Under the pieces are notes generated by a model, which was given only the letters and a program-made list of their open reading frames with translations, had not been told where the DNA came from and searched no databases. The translations under genes and the position numbers were made by a program. From NCBI GenBank assembly GCA_013399115.1, contig VXAA01000904.1, forward strand, positions 997,360 through 1,061,359: 64,000 nucleotides of DNA, given 5' to 3'. The stretch comes from Anseranas semipalmata (Eukaryota > Chordata > Aves > Anseriformes > Anseranatidae). Shown here piece by piece: positions 13,801-25,800 of the stretch (position 1 is the stretch's first letter; every line of letters starts with the position of its first letter).

Positions 13801-16800
13801 CGGCCACAGATTTTTGCAGCTGCAGAATAACCCCAAGTTCTGCCACACAGCTGAAACAGGAAAAACTTCACTTAGGTTTAGTGCTGAACTACATTAACAC
13901 TTATGAAACCTTGTTAAAATTTTCTCACAAAGACCTCGGATGGCTTCCATTTTAAACCTGCACTAATAGCTGCCTGTAATTTAAAGCCATATCAAACTTT
14001 ATTCAATTTGACCACGTTCCTCATCCCCTATTTTCTTGTGTAAACTTTAGGTAGTCTTTGTGTATAACATTAGGTAGTGGATAGCCTTCATGTAGCTAAG
14101 CAATACTGTAGTATTCAATGATAATTTTTTAGCCCATAACCAATGCTTATTTGTTTGGGGAGGGGAGGGGAGGGCAAGGAATCATTTGGTTAACGCTTTT
14201 ATCTTTTTTTCCCTCAAGTTCCAAGCAAGTCTGTTTTGATCTGTGGCTTTATTAGCTGAAACACCTTGTTGTCATAATGGTGTCCAACAGCTTTGACAGC
14301 CTGTAGATTTAAAAATGAGGAGAGAAATGAAACTTTAATATGGTTGTAGAAGTACACTGCCAGATTGTGTGCATAGAACTGAACCAAATATTGGAGAATT
14401 GCCTTCGGGGACTTCTTTTTTAAATCCATCTCCTGGGTTAACCATCTTGTATTATTATTTGGGAATGATTATGATTGATGAACACTGAAATTATGTGCAT
14501 TTCTTTTATTTGACTTAATTACTAGGATATAGAAATTGATGCTATTTCCTTTAAAATGTAAAGGAAGGTTGTTGAAACTAAACACCCATGTACTCTGTAT
14601 CTTACTGGGGTAGTAAAAACCTGTAGGTACTTGTAAACACCAAAACCACCATATTCTCTGTGCTTGCTGGAATAAATTTTAATACTGGATCATGGGTTAG
14701 TGTAGAGCAGAAATATTGAGATAACTCTGAAAACTGACTCTATTTGGTGTTATCAGAACTTTTTGCATTCAGACATGATTTGGGATCCATCTTTATAGCA
14801 AAGCTAATTGCATTTAAAATAGGAATAGCTTGTAAAACGCAGTATGTCTGCCGTGAACAGGAAAGGAAAACAAGTAAAAAATTATGCAGTGATTATATCC
14901 CTGTCCTGTATGTGCACATTGACACCAGACATGCAATTTTTGCTTGGAGAAGACTGATCTAGATCCTGCTGGGAAAGGCACCCTGTCGGCCTAGCACCTG
15001 GCACAGGGGTTAATAAGCCAATATTTATGAACACCGAGTTTTGGCACCAGCATTTTCATCGTGTGGTGCTCAGTAATGCATCATATCTTCCCTAAGAATA
15101 GCGTCTTAGTCAGACATGCCTGCTTTTTATCCCCTCCTCTTGTTTGGATCTTTGGCTCATGGTTTCATCCTTCATGCCATCTTCCTTAGCGCTCCCTATG
15201 TATTCATTTTGCATCAGATCAAACCAAACTCCATTCCAAGCTTGCAAAGAAATGAGTCAGTTATTTGGCCACTGTTAAAAGACTGGAAAAAGACCTGGGA
15301 AAATTCACTGTGATCAGGGCACCTGTAGGACTGGAATAAGAGCCTGAAAAAGAACAAAGTGAACAAAACACTGAATCAAATCCTACAGCCAACTTCAAAA
15401 CAAGTCAACATTAAAGTAACCCATGTTGCCCAGAGTAAAAGGATAGCTAAGTACAGCTGTGCTTCTTTCCCTCTGTCCTTCTGCTCTTCAGGGACACTAT
15501 TCCCATACCCTTTCCTTCTATAAAGGTTTCTAATCTGCCTGCTTTACCTATGTTGTGATAAATAAGAATTCTAGTAGATAGCTTTCATTAAGCCAGCAGG
15601 TCCCCATCAACACTCTTATTTTCTTATACATCATTACCAGAATGAAACTTCCTAATTGCTTTGTAATGATTTTCAGTTTTTTTTTTTTTTTTTCTGGCTT
15701 CTGACCATGGTTTCAGTGACGATGAATGGTTGGAACCTTGCTGTTTGGAAAAACTCACTTCTGCAATCATTTTGGTCTCCTTTTATGTTAGGGAAAAATA
15801 AGCTTAAAGTCACTTTAAAAAGCTGCCAAAGCAAGAGGGATTTCTTAACCTCAGTGGGGATCCTTTTGTACGCAACATCTTGGATTTGCCAGATCTTTGC
15901 CAATTCAGACCTTTCCTTCAGCTTGATCAGAGACAGTCATCTTCTGTCATACCTATTTTGCCACATCTGCACTCTGTTTCCCCCTCCCAGTCTTTGTGAA
16001 CATTCTTGGCAATAGTGTCCATTCTTGATTTGGCAAAGTTGTTTGCTTTAACAGACTACAACATCGTGGTTAAGTCTTCCTTCTGACCATAAAGCTATTT
16101 GCAGGGAACTGTCTCTGCACAGTCTATGAAAGGAATTCTTCCCCTTCCTCCTGACCACAGTGGTATCTTTTCCTCATTATATCAGATTTCCAAGTGATCT
16201 TCTACAAGAAGATGCTTCTGTAGGTATCTACTGCTCTGGGTTTTATGCCTGGTTGGTTGTGATGTTTTTTTGTATGTTTGGTTGGTTGATTTTTTGTTTG
16301 TTTGTTTTTTGGTTGTTTGTTGTTTTTAACTTTGCTAAAGAAGTTACCTTTGCATGAAGCAAACTACACTTCAGAATTCTCTTGTATTTCTTGCCTCTTG
16401 CTCTGGCAGACACCATACGGTTCAGACGCTTTTGGACTGGATCTCTGAATTGCAATCCTGAGTTCTCAAGAGACCTAAATTAATTTTGCACCTGTCATAG
16501 CAGTTTCTTAGTGCTGGTACAAATAGTCAAAGATGTATAAGTAGCCCTTAAATATTTTGCTTTGATTTATTCCTCAAAGATAAGAACTGTTGTGTAGCAA
16601 AGAATAAAAATGATAAAAGATCTGCATGTGTGGATTCTGTGGTGATATTCTTTCTTGCCCACATCTGTAGGTTTAATTCATCCCAACTAACTCCCAACTC
16701 TCTGTAAGAAACAATCCTTTCTAACTGCTGCAGGCTCTTCATCTGTCAACAATACGTGCTGGTTGCCTCTGGCCACTTACTCAGCCACTCCTTTTTGTAG

Positions 16801-19800
16801 CATATTTGTGGTATAAGATCCACTTTGATGGTAAACTCAGCCTTGAGAAGTGTAAATCATTCTTACATAATGGAGCCAAGGAGGAGATGTACCCCAAGTG
16901 ATAGTTCTTCACACAGTTTCCTAAGGAGTCTTATTTTGCTGTCCTTTTATTTCTTGTGGGTGTAAAGGGGTTTGTAGCCCCTTTACATGCTACTTTTGAT
17001 TTAACTCCTGACATTCAAGATTAATACCTGATAGCCTGAGGTCATGTGATATTGATTAAAAACAAAACAACAACAACAACAACAAACAGCCTAACGGCAG
17101 CTTCCTTGCTCCCTGAGCTGCAATAAAGAAGTTTTTGTTTCAAACTGGTATGTAGTTGGGTACAGCGTTCATGATGAAGTTGTACTGTGGGACACTAGTT
17201 TGGTACTGCTATGTTCGAGGCTTTTTCACTCAATCCCCTGCTGTTGAGAAATATTTACAAGTATTTTCATCTCTCAGGAGTAGTGTTTCTGAAGGCAGAG
17301 GAGAAGCCTTGGGGCAAACACAGCATCCCAAGGAAGACTGTTCAAGAAGTTACCCCTTGAGTCACTTGAAACATTAAGTATGCGTCAGTTCAGTTGTAAT
17401 GGAGACAGTATAGGATGGGTAAGTCTGGTACAGTCTCTTTACATCACACTTCGGAAGACAAAGCTGTTTGTGGTTCTATTGTGAACAGGTGCCTGTATCT
17501 AGACAAAAATTTGAAAGTGTAAAGACATAGTACTTACAAATGTGGTGAACAGAACTTGTCATTACAAGTCAGAACAAGTGGAGAAGGTTGTTTAGCTATC
17601 CTGAGATGATTTAATGTTTAAGGGCATCTCAAACTACAAGCAGACTGATTAAATAGAAGTTGGAAAGACTATAGCTTAAGCAGATCTTTCAGAGTCAATC
17701 AGATAATTGTCTCCACTGTCTCCAGAGCAAATCTTGGATCACTGTGGAAACGCATAGTCACTCTGGCAATAAATCTCAAGACAGGAGCACAAGGCATTTC
17801 ATGTCCAACTGGGCTAAAAAAATTTAACTTGTATGAGTACCTATTTCACCCCAATACTCTCTACCAAAAGCATAAATATGGTTTGAGAAAGTTGGTACAC
17901 TGATCATGATATGTTAGGAGTGAGTGGCTATGATGTTGTTGTTCAGAGTTGAGGAGCTTTTTTTCCTGGACTACTTGGCCTTTTTTCAAAGCCTAGCTCT
18001 CCACTGTGAGTCCTGGGGTGCAAATGTATGCTAATTTGACATTGTATGAAAGCCGTATTACTTGTGACTTGAATTTTTTTGTGGTACTATAGCTTGTATT
18101 GAGACCACGTGTCTTAAAGTTGTAGAGAGATTTCCATTGTGGCCACTGAGGTAAACTTCTTTACCAAAGAACTGTTTCCCTCTTCTCTCTATATTATTTA
18201 GTATACCTGCTTAGAATCATATCAAGGTAGCTAGAACTATACAGACTTTTTGGGGGAGCAGGATGAATAGAAAGTATGTCTATCACTACTGTTTCCGTTT
18301 TCATCTTTGTTCAATAAGAAGTGAATATTTTTTCCACTACCACACACGCCTGATCATTATCTGACTGAACAGGAAGCATCTAGTTATTTCTCAGAATTGG
18401 CTTCTGAAGGCTGAGACTGTTGCACAAAAATCTAAATCCAGTTCTTAAAATTTTGGGTTTAGCTGAGAAGCAATGAAACTTGTACAGCCACCTCCCTCTA
18501 GCTCAGTGAGGTGTTTGTGATACAAGTATTTCAAACTAGGCCGTATTCCATTGCAAATATTTTTCTTGTGACTTTCACTTTTCTTTGTTTTGTGTGCTGC
18601 CTCAGTGCTATGCTTGTGTTTTTGGAGAAGGGAGAGCCAAAGACTGTAGGCAGTATTTGTGCAGGAAGTCTTTCATGATGGGTATCTGTTCATCTATGGG
18701 TATCTTAGTCTTGGACCAACGCTGAGAATGTGAGAAGGGAAAGGGAGAACAAAGATAACATTTGGACTTTGAATAGGAAAATGTAACAGGCTGCCACATT
18801 GCAAGCGGCGAAGAAGGAGATGTCAAACATCTCCCCCAACACACACACCCAATTTACCAAATGCTTTGTTAGTATTTGGGGAAGTGCCGCATTCGCTGTA
18901 GCTGGTTGGTTTCAGAGAGGTTATGTTTTTGTGTATTGTAGTGGGGAAGGTGTTTGCAGATTGGTTAAGTTCAAGGTATTACTGTGGAGGTTGTGCAGTG
19001 GTGTTTGAGGCTGTTTGTTTTAGAAGCACGGAAAGTGGCAATTGTATATGGTTGAGTAGTGCATGGATATTAGTTTTTTCAGCAGAATAAGAGGGAACTT
19101 GAATTAAAGTTGCTTAGAAAAGCTGAAGTCTGAATTTCCATGTGCTTAACTTTCTGGTATTGTAAATCCTGAAAACCACTTAGCTGAGGCTCCAGTAAAA
19201 GCACTGGACTTCGAAAAATCATACTTTTTTATATGAGCTCCAGGGGGTTGCTTGTATTAGATGCATAAGAAGCGTTTCTGGTCAGGAACCCACTGTTTCT
19301 TCAGAAGGTATGTTCCTTGCTGAGGGCAGGGCAAAGTCTAACTTCTGGTTGCAAAAAACATGCTTCATAGGTGAGCCAAGCCAATAGCTTCAGCTGTGCC
19401 CTCACTAAGTCTGCTGTCAGAGCCTATAGCTTGGGAAGCTTGGAGAGGCAAAATCAGCAGTTTCTGCAGTGACAACTGAATGATCTTGCTCCTGCTGTTT
19501 AGGGCCTGTTGAGCAGTAAAGAATCAGCTGTCCTTCAGAGAGTCTTTCTGCCTCAATTTTTGAGCAGCAGCAGAGGGCTGACCTGGTCATCCAAGAATGA
19601 TCCCGAGCTGGAGATCGCTGAATCAAAGATGTTCCTCTTGTCCAGCCACAGTACCAAAGCACGGGCAGCATGTCAAAGAAACTGCTTGCTTTCCTAGTGC
19701 TGAGGATGGACAAGGAGAGAAGGCTTTTGCTTGCAGTCAGTATGAAGTTGTAAAGGCAGTTCCTGAGCTGCCTGTGTGAAGCATACCCTGCATAATGGCC

Positions 19801-22800
19801 CCTTTTCCTTCCATTTCAGTGCTCAGTTCTCACAAGGATATTAACCTTGAGTAAGAAGGTTGTCCATTGTACTTGTATCTGATAGTGGCTAATAATGTTA
19901 ATCTCCTCCTTTCTCTAATGTCTGCATTGTGTAGCTATAAATGAAATGAGATAATGTGGGGTGGTAGGAGGGGTTGTAGAAAAAGTAGATCGAGAGAGAA
20001 TGATGTTTAGGGGGAAATGAGTGTGAAGAGGAGAAAAACATAATAGGGAATAGAATCATAGAATCACAGAATATCCCGAGTTGGAAGGGACCCACAGCTA
20101 TCATTGAGTCCAACTCCTGGCTCCACACAGGACCACCCAAACATCAGACCGTATGTCTGAGAGCGTTGTCCAAACGCTTCTTGAACTCCAGCAGGCTCGG
20201 TGCTGTGACCACTGCCCTGGGGAGCCTGTTCCAGTGCCCCACCACCCTCTCGGTGAAGAACCTTTTCCTAACACCCAGCCTGACCCTCCCCTGTCACAGC
20301 TCCATGCCGTTCCCTCGGGTCCTGTCGCTGTCACCAGAGAGCAGAGATCAGCGCCTGCCCCTCCGCTCCCCTCGTGAGGAAGCTGCAGGCCACCATGAGG
20401 CCTCCCCTCAGTCTCTAAGCTGAACAAACCAAGTGACCTCAGCTACCCCTCATACATGTTGCTCTCTAGACCCTTTGCCATCTTTGTTGCCCTCCTGTGG
20501 ATGCTTTCTGATAGCTTTATGTCCTTCTTACACTGTGGTGCCCCAAACTGCGCACAGCGCTCGAGGTGAGGCCACACCAGGCAGAGCAGAGCGGGACAAT
20601 CCCTTCCCTTGACCAGCTAGCAGCGCTGCGCCTGATGCACCCCAGGGAGTGGTGGGCCCTTCTGGCTGCCAGGGCAGCTGGAAAGGAGAAAAATAGATGC
20701 AGCAGAAGCTAGAAAAAGCTAGTAAATGAAGTCAATAACATGTACTAACAGTATGTTAATCACATACACATGCTTGCTGGCTACCAAATAGTTACCTGTG
20801 GAAAGCGTAGTCTTTCTGGTCTGCTTGTTTTTGTAACAGTGTAAGGAAATACTTTGGATCTTCCCAGAAGGCGATATCAGTAAAAGTGTAGAATAAATTC
20901 TGCAATGTAAAAGAATTAATGCCATTTGTGCAAAGAAATAAGTTAATAAGTTGTATTCTAGGTGTCTAGAGCTTGATGTACTTGGTTTACATTTATTAAA
21001 AATAAAACAGCAAGTCTCTAGTACTTAGAGAGTTTTAGTAGTCAATAACAAAAATGAGTGAACGTGTAACAGATGTATGGTAATATGTGCTATTTAATGA
21101 AGTTTCATCAATATTTTTAAACCTCTTAAGGGTCTTTTTTGCCAGTTTTAGTGCTGATACGATACTGATCAGAAGGTGTATTCCAAAAAGTTTCAGTCAT
21201 ATTCATGATCGGGTGTGCTTTAGTGTTTTCTTCACTGTTAAGCTAACTGTGATGGCAACTTCTACAGAAATTTAAGCTTTTCAGTTTTAGAAAAAAAATG
21301 GGGATATGAAAAAAAAAAAGTCATACTGGATTAGATTCTGCCTAGAGAGAAACAAAATACTGCAGCTATAAGGTGATATCTCCTCAAGTGCAGCCTTCAT
21401 AATTTGACTCGGGGTTTCCTGAGTTTAGGACTACCTTTATCTGTGTTTTAAAAAGAGAAACAAAAAGCAGTAGCACACATTTTAAGGATTTCATGCATGG
21501 GGTATGTATTGCATGTGCTTTTGCAGTCCTTAGTTTAAAGACAGACTATTTCATCACAGGCATTGCCTATGATTTTAACTATGGCTGAGTTGGTGGCTTT
21601 GGTAGTTGTTAGACACATTTTTCAAAAGTTCTAGAAAATGTTTTTCATTAAGCTTATGTGCAAAATTGCCAGGATGATTGTATTTTAATTCAGTACTGCT
21701 TATCTTGCTATAAATGCACGAGTGGAATAGAATTTGTTTTTCAGTAAAGATAAAAGCAGGATTCTAGGAGTAAAAATTACTGACAACCAGAAGTTAAAAT
21801 ACTAGTAGTATTAAGCAGGGATAGAGGAAGAAGTATTTGAGCAGACACAGGAGGGAAACACTCTGCTCTTTTGCCAGATTTCGTCTTTGACACCAGTCTT
21901 GGGCTAGTGAGTGCTTGTTGCAATAGCTGGGAAGGTGGAGGAGTGTTTACCTCCTGTTTGGTGCAAGGCAGATGGATGTGGGGGTGTGGTGAGTGTTTGT
22001 GTATATATGCATGTGTGGGTGAAATGGAAAAATGTGGCCTCTGCTTATTTCCTCTTCCCACTTCCATTTAGGTAATATACTGATATGAATGTTTTAACCA
22101 TAACATTGATGAGATCTCAAACTGTTCTTTTTTTTTTCTTTTTTTTCCCTCCTTTTTCTTTTTTTTCCCTCCTTTTTCTTTTTTTTCCCTCCTTTTTCTT
22201 TTTTTTCCCTCCTTTTTCTTTTTTTCCCTCCTTTTTCTTTTTTTCCCTCCTTTTTCTTTTTTTCCCTCCTTTTTCTTTTTTTCCTCTTAAAAAGTAAAAT
22301 GAATAACATGCATCTGCTGAATCACCACATTGCAAGAAATTATGAAAACAAAAAAATTGTTCAGACTGCAGTGTTTCTGTGTGAAATCATTTACACATTT
22401 TTCCATAATAGGTGCATTTAAAAGTCAGTGGTAAATGTCCCTCAAAGTGACTTCCATCTGGTATAAGCCAGTGTTGGTACAGGAGAGGGCTGTATGAAAC
22501 AAGTACGGAAGAAAGCCTGACTGGATCCAGGTCTAACTGTTCTTTTTTCCCTCCTCTTTCTTTACCTGGGACTGATGATCTGAATCATATCAAATGGTCA
22601 AAGTGGAGTCAGTCCTAAAGTGTTGCAGGTCCTTGAACAATCTGGTTTTGCTGTTGTCACTCTCCATGTGTGATCACTTAAAGAGTAGCTGCATTGGTTT
22701 GTGCTCTGTTGGCGGGCAGTGCCAAGTTGCACTTGGGCATTCATAACAATTGGGTATTTTGTACCAGTTTCTTCAGAGCTTCTCTTTCCTCTTGCGTGAG

Positions 22801-25800
22801 AGCCTGATAGGATTCACAAGGTAACACAAGGAGTGCAGAGTGCTAACTCCATGTTGTTTGAGAGGTGGAAGACCACTGAAAACTGTTAACAAAATCTTTT
22901 CCACCTACTCCAGCGGTGACAGAACCCTGCTGGGTTTCCGAAGCCGCGTTCAGTGTTCATGCCAGCCCTAGGCAGCGCTCACACCAGCTCCTCCTGGCAC
23001 GGCTGGCTCAAGCGTGGTGTGCACCCAACAGCAGCATCCCAGCGGGAAAGTCTGGGTTGAAGCCAGGGAGGGAGGCAAGGGGTTTGCCTGGGGCTTGCAC
23101 AGTAGGGCCAGTGTCGGCACGAGGGAGACTGATGGCCTCTGGGGAGAGTATGGGAGTACTGGAGGAAAGAAAAGGAGTCTCAGACACTTATACCAGGGCT
23201 GGTGGGAGACAAAAATGTTTAAATTGGCATCTTGCCCTGGTGTTAGCCAAAAGGTGCGGAATCTTGTTAAAATGCTCAGCAGGAGTTCTGACCCAAGCCT
23301 TGTAAAGTCTGGGGAGCACATGATAAGCCAGACTGTACAATAGAGAATGATGTGAAAGTGGGTCACAGGAATGTTTTCTTTTATAAATCTTATTTTTACT
23401 GGACAGCATTTTAATTTTTGTCGTCAAAGCTTGACTAAATGCTTCCCTCTTGAGAGTGCTGAGGAAGGGAGTCTGGGGATTAATTCACTGGAGGTGTCTT
23501 AGTGCCATTTTGTTTTGGGTACCAATTGCTGATCTGATAAAGTAACTCTGGAAAAAATATTTTTATTAAGTATGCTCTGCTTATATGATAAGTGCTTGAA
23601 TTATTAATGGCACTTCTTCCTGTAACCAAGCTGTGGGAAGGGTAGATGTGCTTGCAGGACTTTTGGCAACATATTTGTACAAACAGGCAGTCTAAGAGGG
23701 TAGTGTCTGAGAGCCTCAGGCGAAGATTAATATCTCTGTAACAGGACAATACTGTCTGTACAGTCTTTGTCTCCTGATGTCAGCTATTTTAATATCTTCT
23801 CATACAAAAAAAACAGTCAAGGAAGTATTTATCCTTAGCACCCTCTTCTGGGCAGGTTCTTAGTGTTGGGATTTTGTAACAGGTGAGATTTAAGAGCTTT
23901 TGCATTGTTTTAAATAGCTTTCCTTCTTTGATTCATGGATGCTTACAACTTCTGATAGAACAAAAGAAGTGATTTCTTGAAATGATGCCTAAAAATGATA
24001 TTACCATGTGTAAAATACATTTTTTATTTTCTTCAATGTGGTATCTGTATACGGTTAGTTTTTTGGGGGGTATTTTTTCTTTATAACAGTTCATCTCATG
24101 TTAGATATTTTTCACATATCCCCATGAAGATACCACACACGTGGCATTACACAGTATTTTTGGCATAACCAATGAATATAGCAGAGACTGGAATGAGTAC
24201 TCCTTTAGAAACCCAAGCACCTGCAAGACGGCTTACTACAATTCCTAGAGAAACGAGGTAGACCCAATGTCATGCATCTTCACTTCAGTTACTCTGGCAG
24301 CAGTGGCTCTTCAGTTGTGTGCTTGTCATTTTCTGTGTGATTGGAGTGCCGTAGTGATGAGTATTGGAGGCACCAGAGATCATAGCTTAGAGCTGATGGT
24401 TTCTCAGTCGTACAAGGGAATCACAGTCTCCATAAACAGTCCCTTTAGGCTCCTTTTGGTTAAGAGGAGCAAGCTTCTCCCCAGAAGCTGCAGAAATTTG
24501 GACACGCAGTCCTTACTTTACCAAACGTGCACCTTTCTGATCTGCCAGAGATTGCTTGGTTGGTGCGTGGCCCCTTTTTGGTAACGGTCTGTGCACTGTG
24601 CGAGGTTGCTTCTAACCGAGACTCCTAACCTGCTTCTGGCAAACTGGGCCACATGTGATCTCCCGTTTTGTATTGTGCTAAGACTGAATTGTGCATCTCG
24701 CGTTCTGGCGAAGAGCAGTGTCCAAGAGAGATGGTTTTTATTAAAAATATTTTCCCAGAAACTTCTGTTGGAAAGCCAACTCTTATGCATTCCTAGTAAC
24801 TTACTTTTTCCTCATTTCTTTTGGGACTTGGTAATGCTGCAAAAAAATGAGTATCTCTGGGAATTTAGGGTCTTCAGCACTGATCTTTCCCTGATGGAAA
24901 ACTCTCATTCCTGTTGCCAACAGTTGGATAATTACACTGAGGAAAAGGTGGATGGGATGCGGTAGAACATGCTGATGTGATGTGAGAAGGGGAGGTTGAA
25001 GGTGTGAAATAAGAGTACTGGAGAGGCTGGTAAAAGCTAGAGACAGCCAGATGTATAGAAGAGAGATGAGTGGGAGAGTAGAAGAAAGCAAATGAGAGGC
25101 TAAGTGTTCAGAGGGAGGAAGTTAATAAGATCTGTACCTAGTTAATTAACTGCAGCGTCTTGTCCAGAGAGATGTTATCTCCAAGCTTGGACTTAGCCTC
25201 CATAGTGACAACCGAACATGGAGAGGAGGGGACAGCTAAGCAAAACCCACCCAGAATGAATCCTCAAAGCCCTGGAGGCATGAGGTGCCATCTGGATGAT
25301 GGCACCAACTTCTTTCCGTGCTGAGCCCTTGGGGTGAGCAGCACAGCTTGTGTGTGCAGCAGCTGCGTGGTTCGGAGCTCAGCTTTCCCAGTTCAGGTCA
25401 GAGCAGTCTGTGCGGTGGGATGTGCATCTGCTGAGAGAGTATAAACACCAAAGGATTACTGGCTGTTGATTATAGCTACCCGTCTTCTCCATGTGGCTGT
25501 CTTCCTACAGGACTTCATTTTGAGCTACAGCTGTGTTTAGGCAAGAAACTGAACCATAACCATATTTTAATGTGAGCTGTTAAGATGTCTCCCATTAGGA
25601 ATTTTCTGTCACCTGGCACGTGCGACTGAACCTCTCCTTGACAGGGCTTTCTGCAGGACAAGAAGTATCTTCTGTAGCTGTCCTTGATGGTATGAATAGA
25701 GAACATTTTGCTTGTTGTAGTCTGCTTTTTAACTGTTTAACCTTGTGCTCTTTCTTCAGAGGATGTGCTGAGTAAAGATACTGGGGAGTGTGCAATATGC

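Larger units (their letters stand above)
4842..25759 (+). other. ZNRF2: ZNRF2 intron 2
   Basis: This 20.9-kb intron has GT-AG ends. It contains CR1 fragments at about 5700-6000 (+) and 20050-20688 (-), a GTTT-rich low-complexity stretch at 6336-6400, a GC-rich patch at 8705-9550, a G4 motif at 14157-14174, a T17 run at 15677-15693, a CAA repeat at 17061-17087 and a polypyrimidine minisatellite at 22125-22288. I recognise no exon of another gene. The many short open frames have no familiar domains. Confidence 0.8.

Noticed and set aside
20101..20427. 108-codon open frame on the - strand
   Set aside because: It lies entirely inside the 5'-truncated CR1 copy and is not a host gene.
22085..22335. 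Overlapping open frames rich in Phe/Pro (+) or Lys/Glu (-)
   Set aside because: They are translations of the polypyrimidine minisatellite. Composition alone explains the lack of stops.
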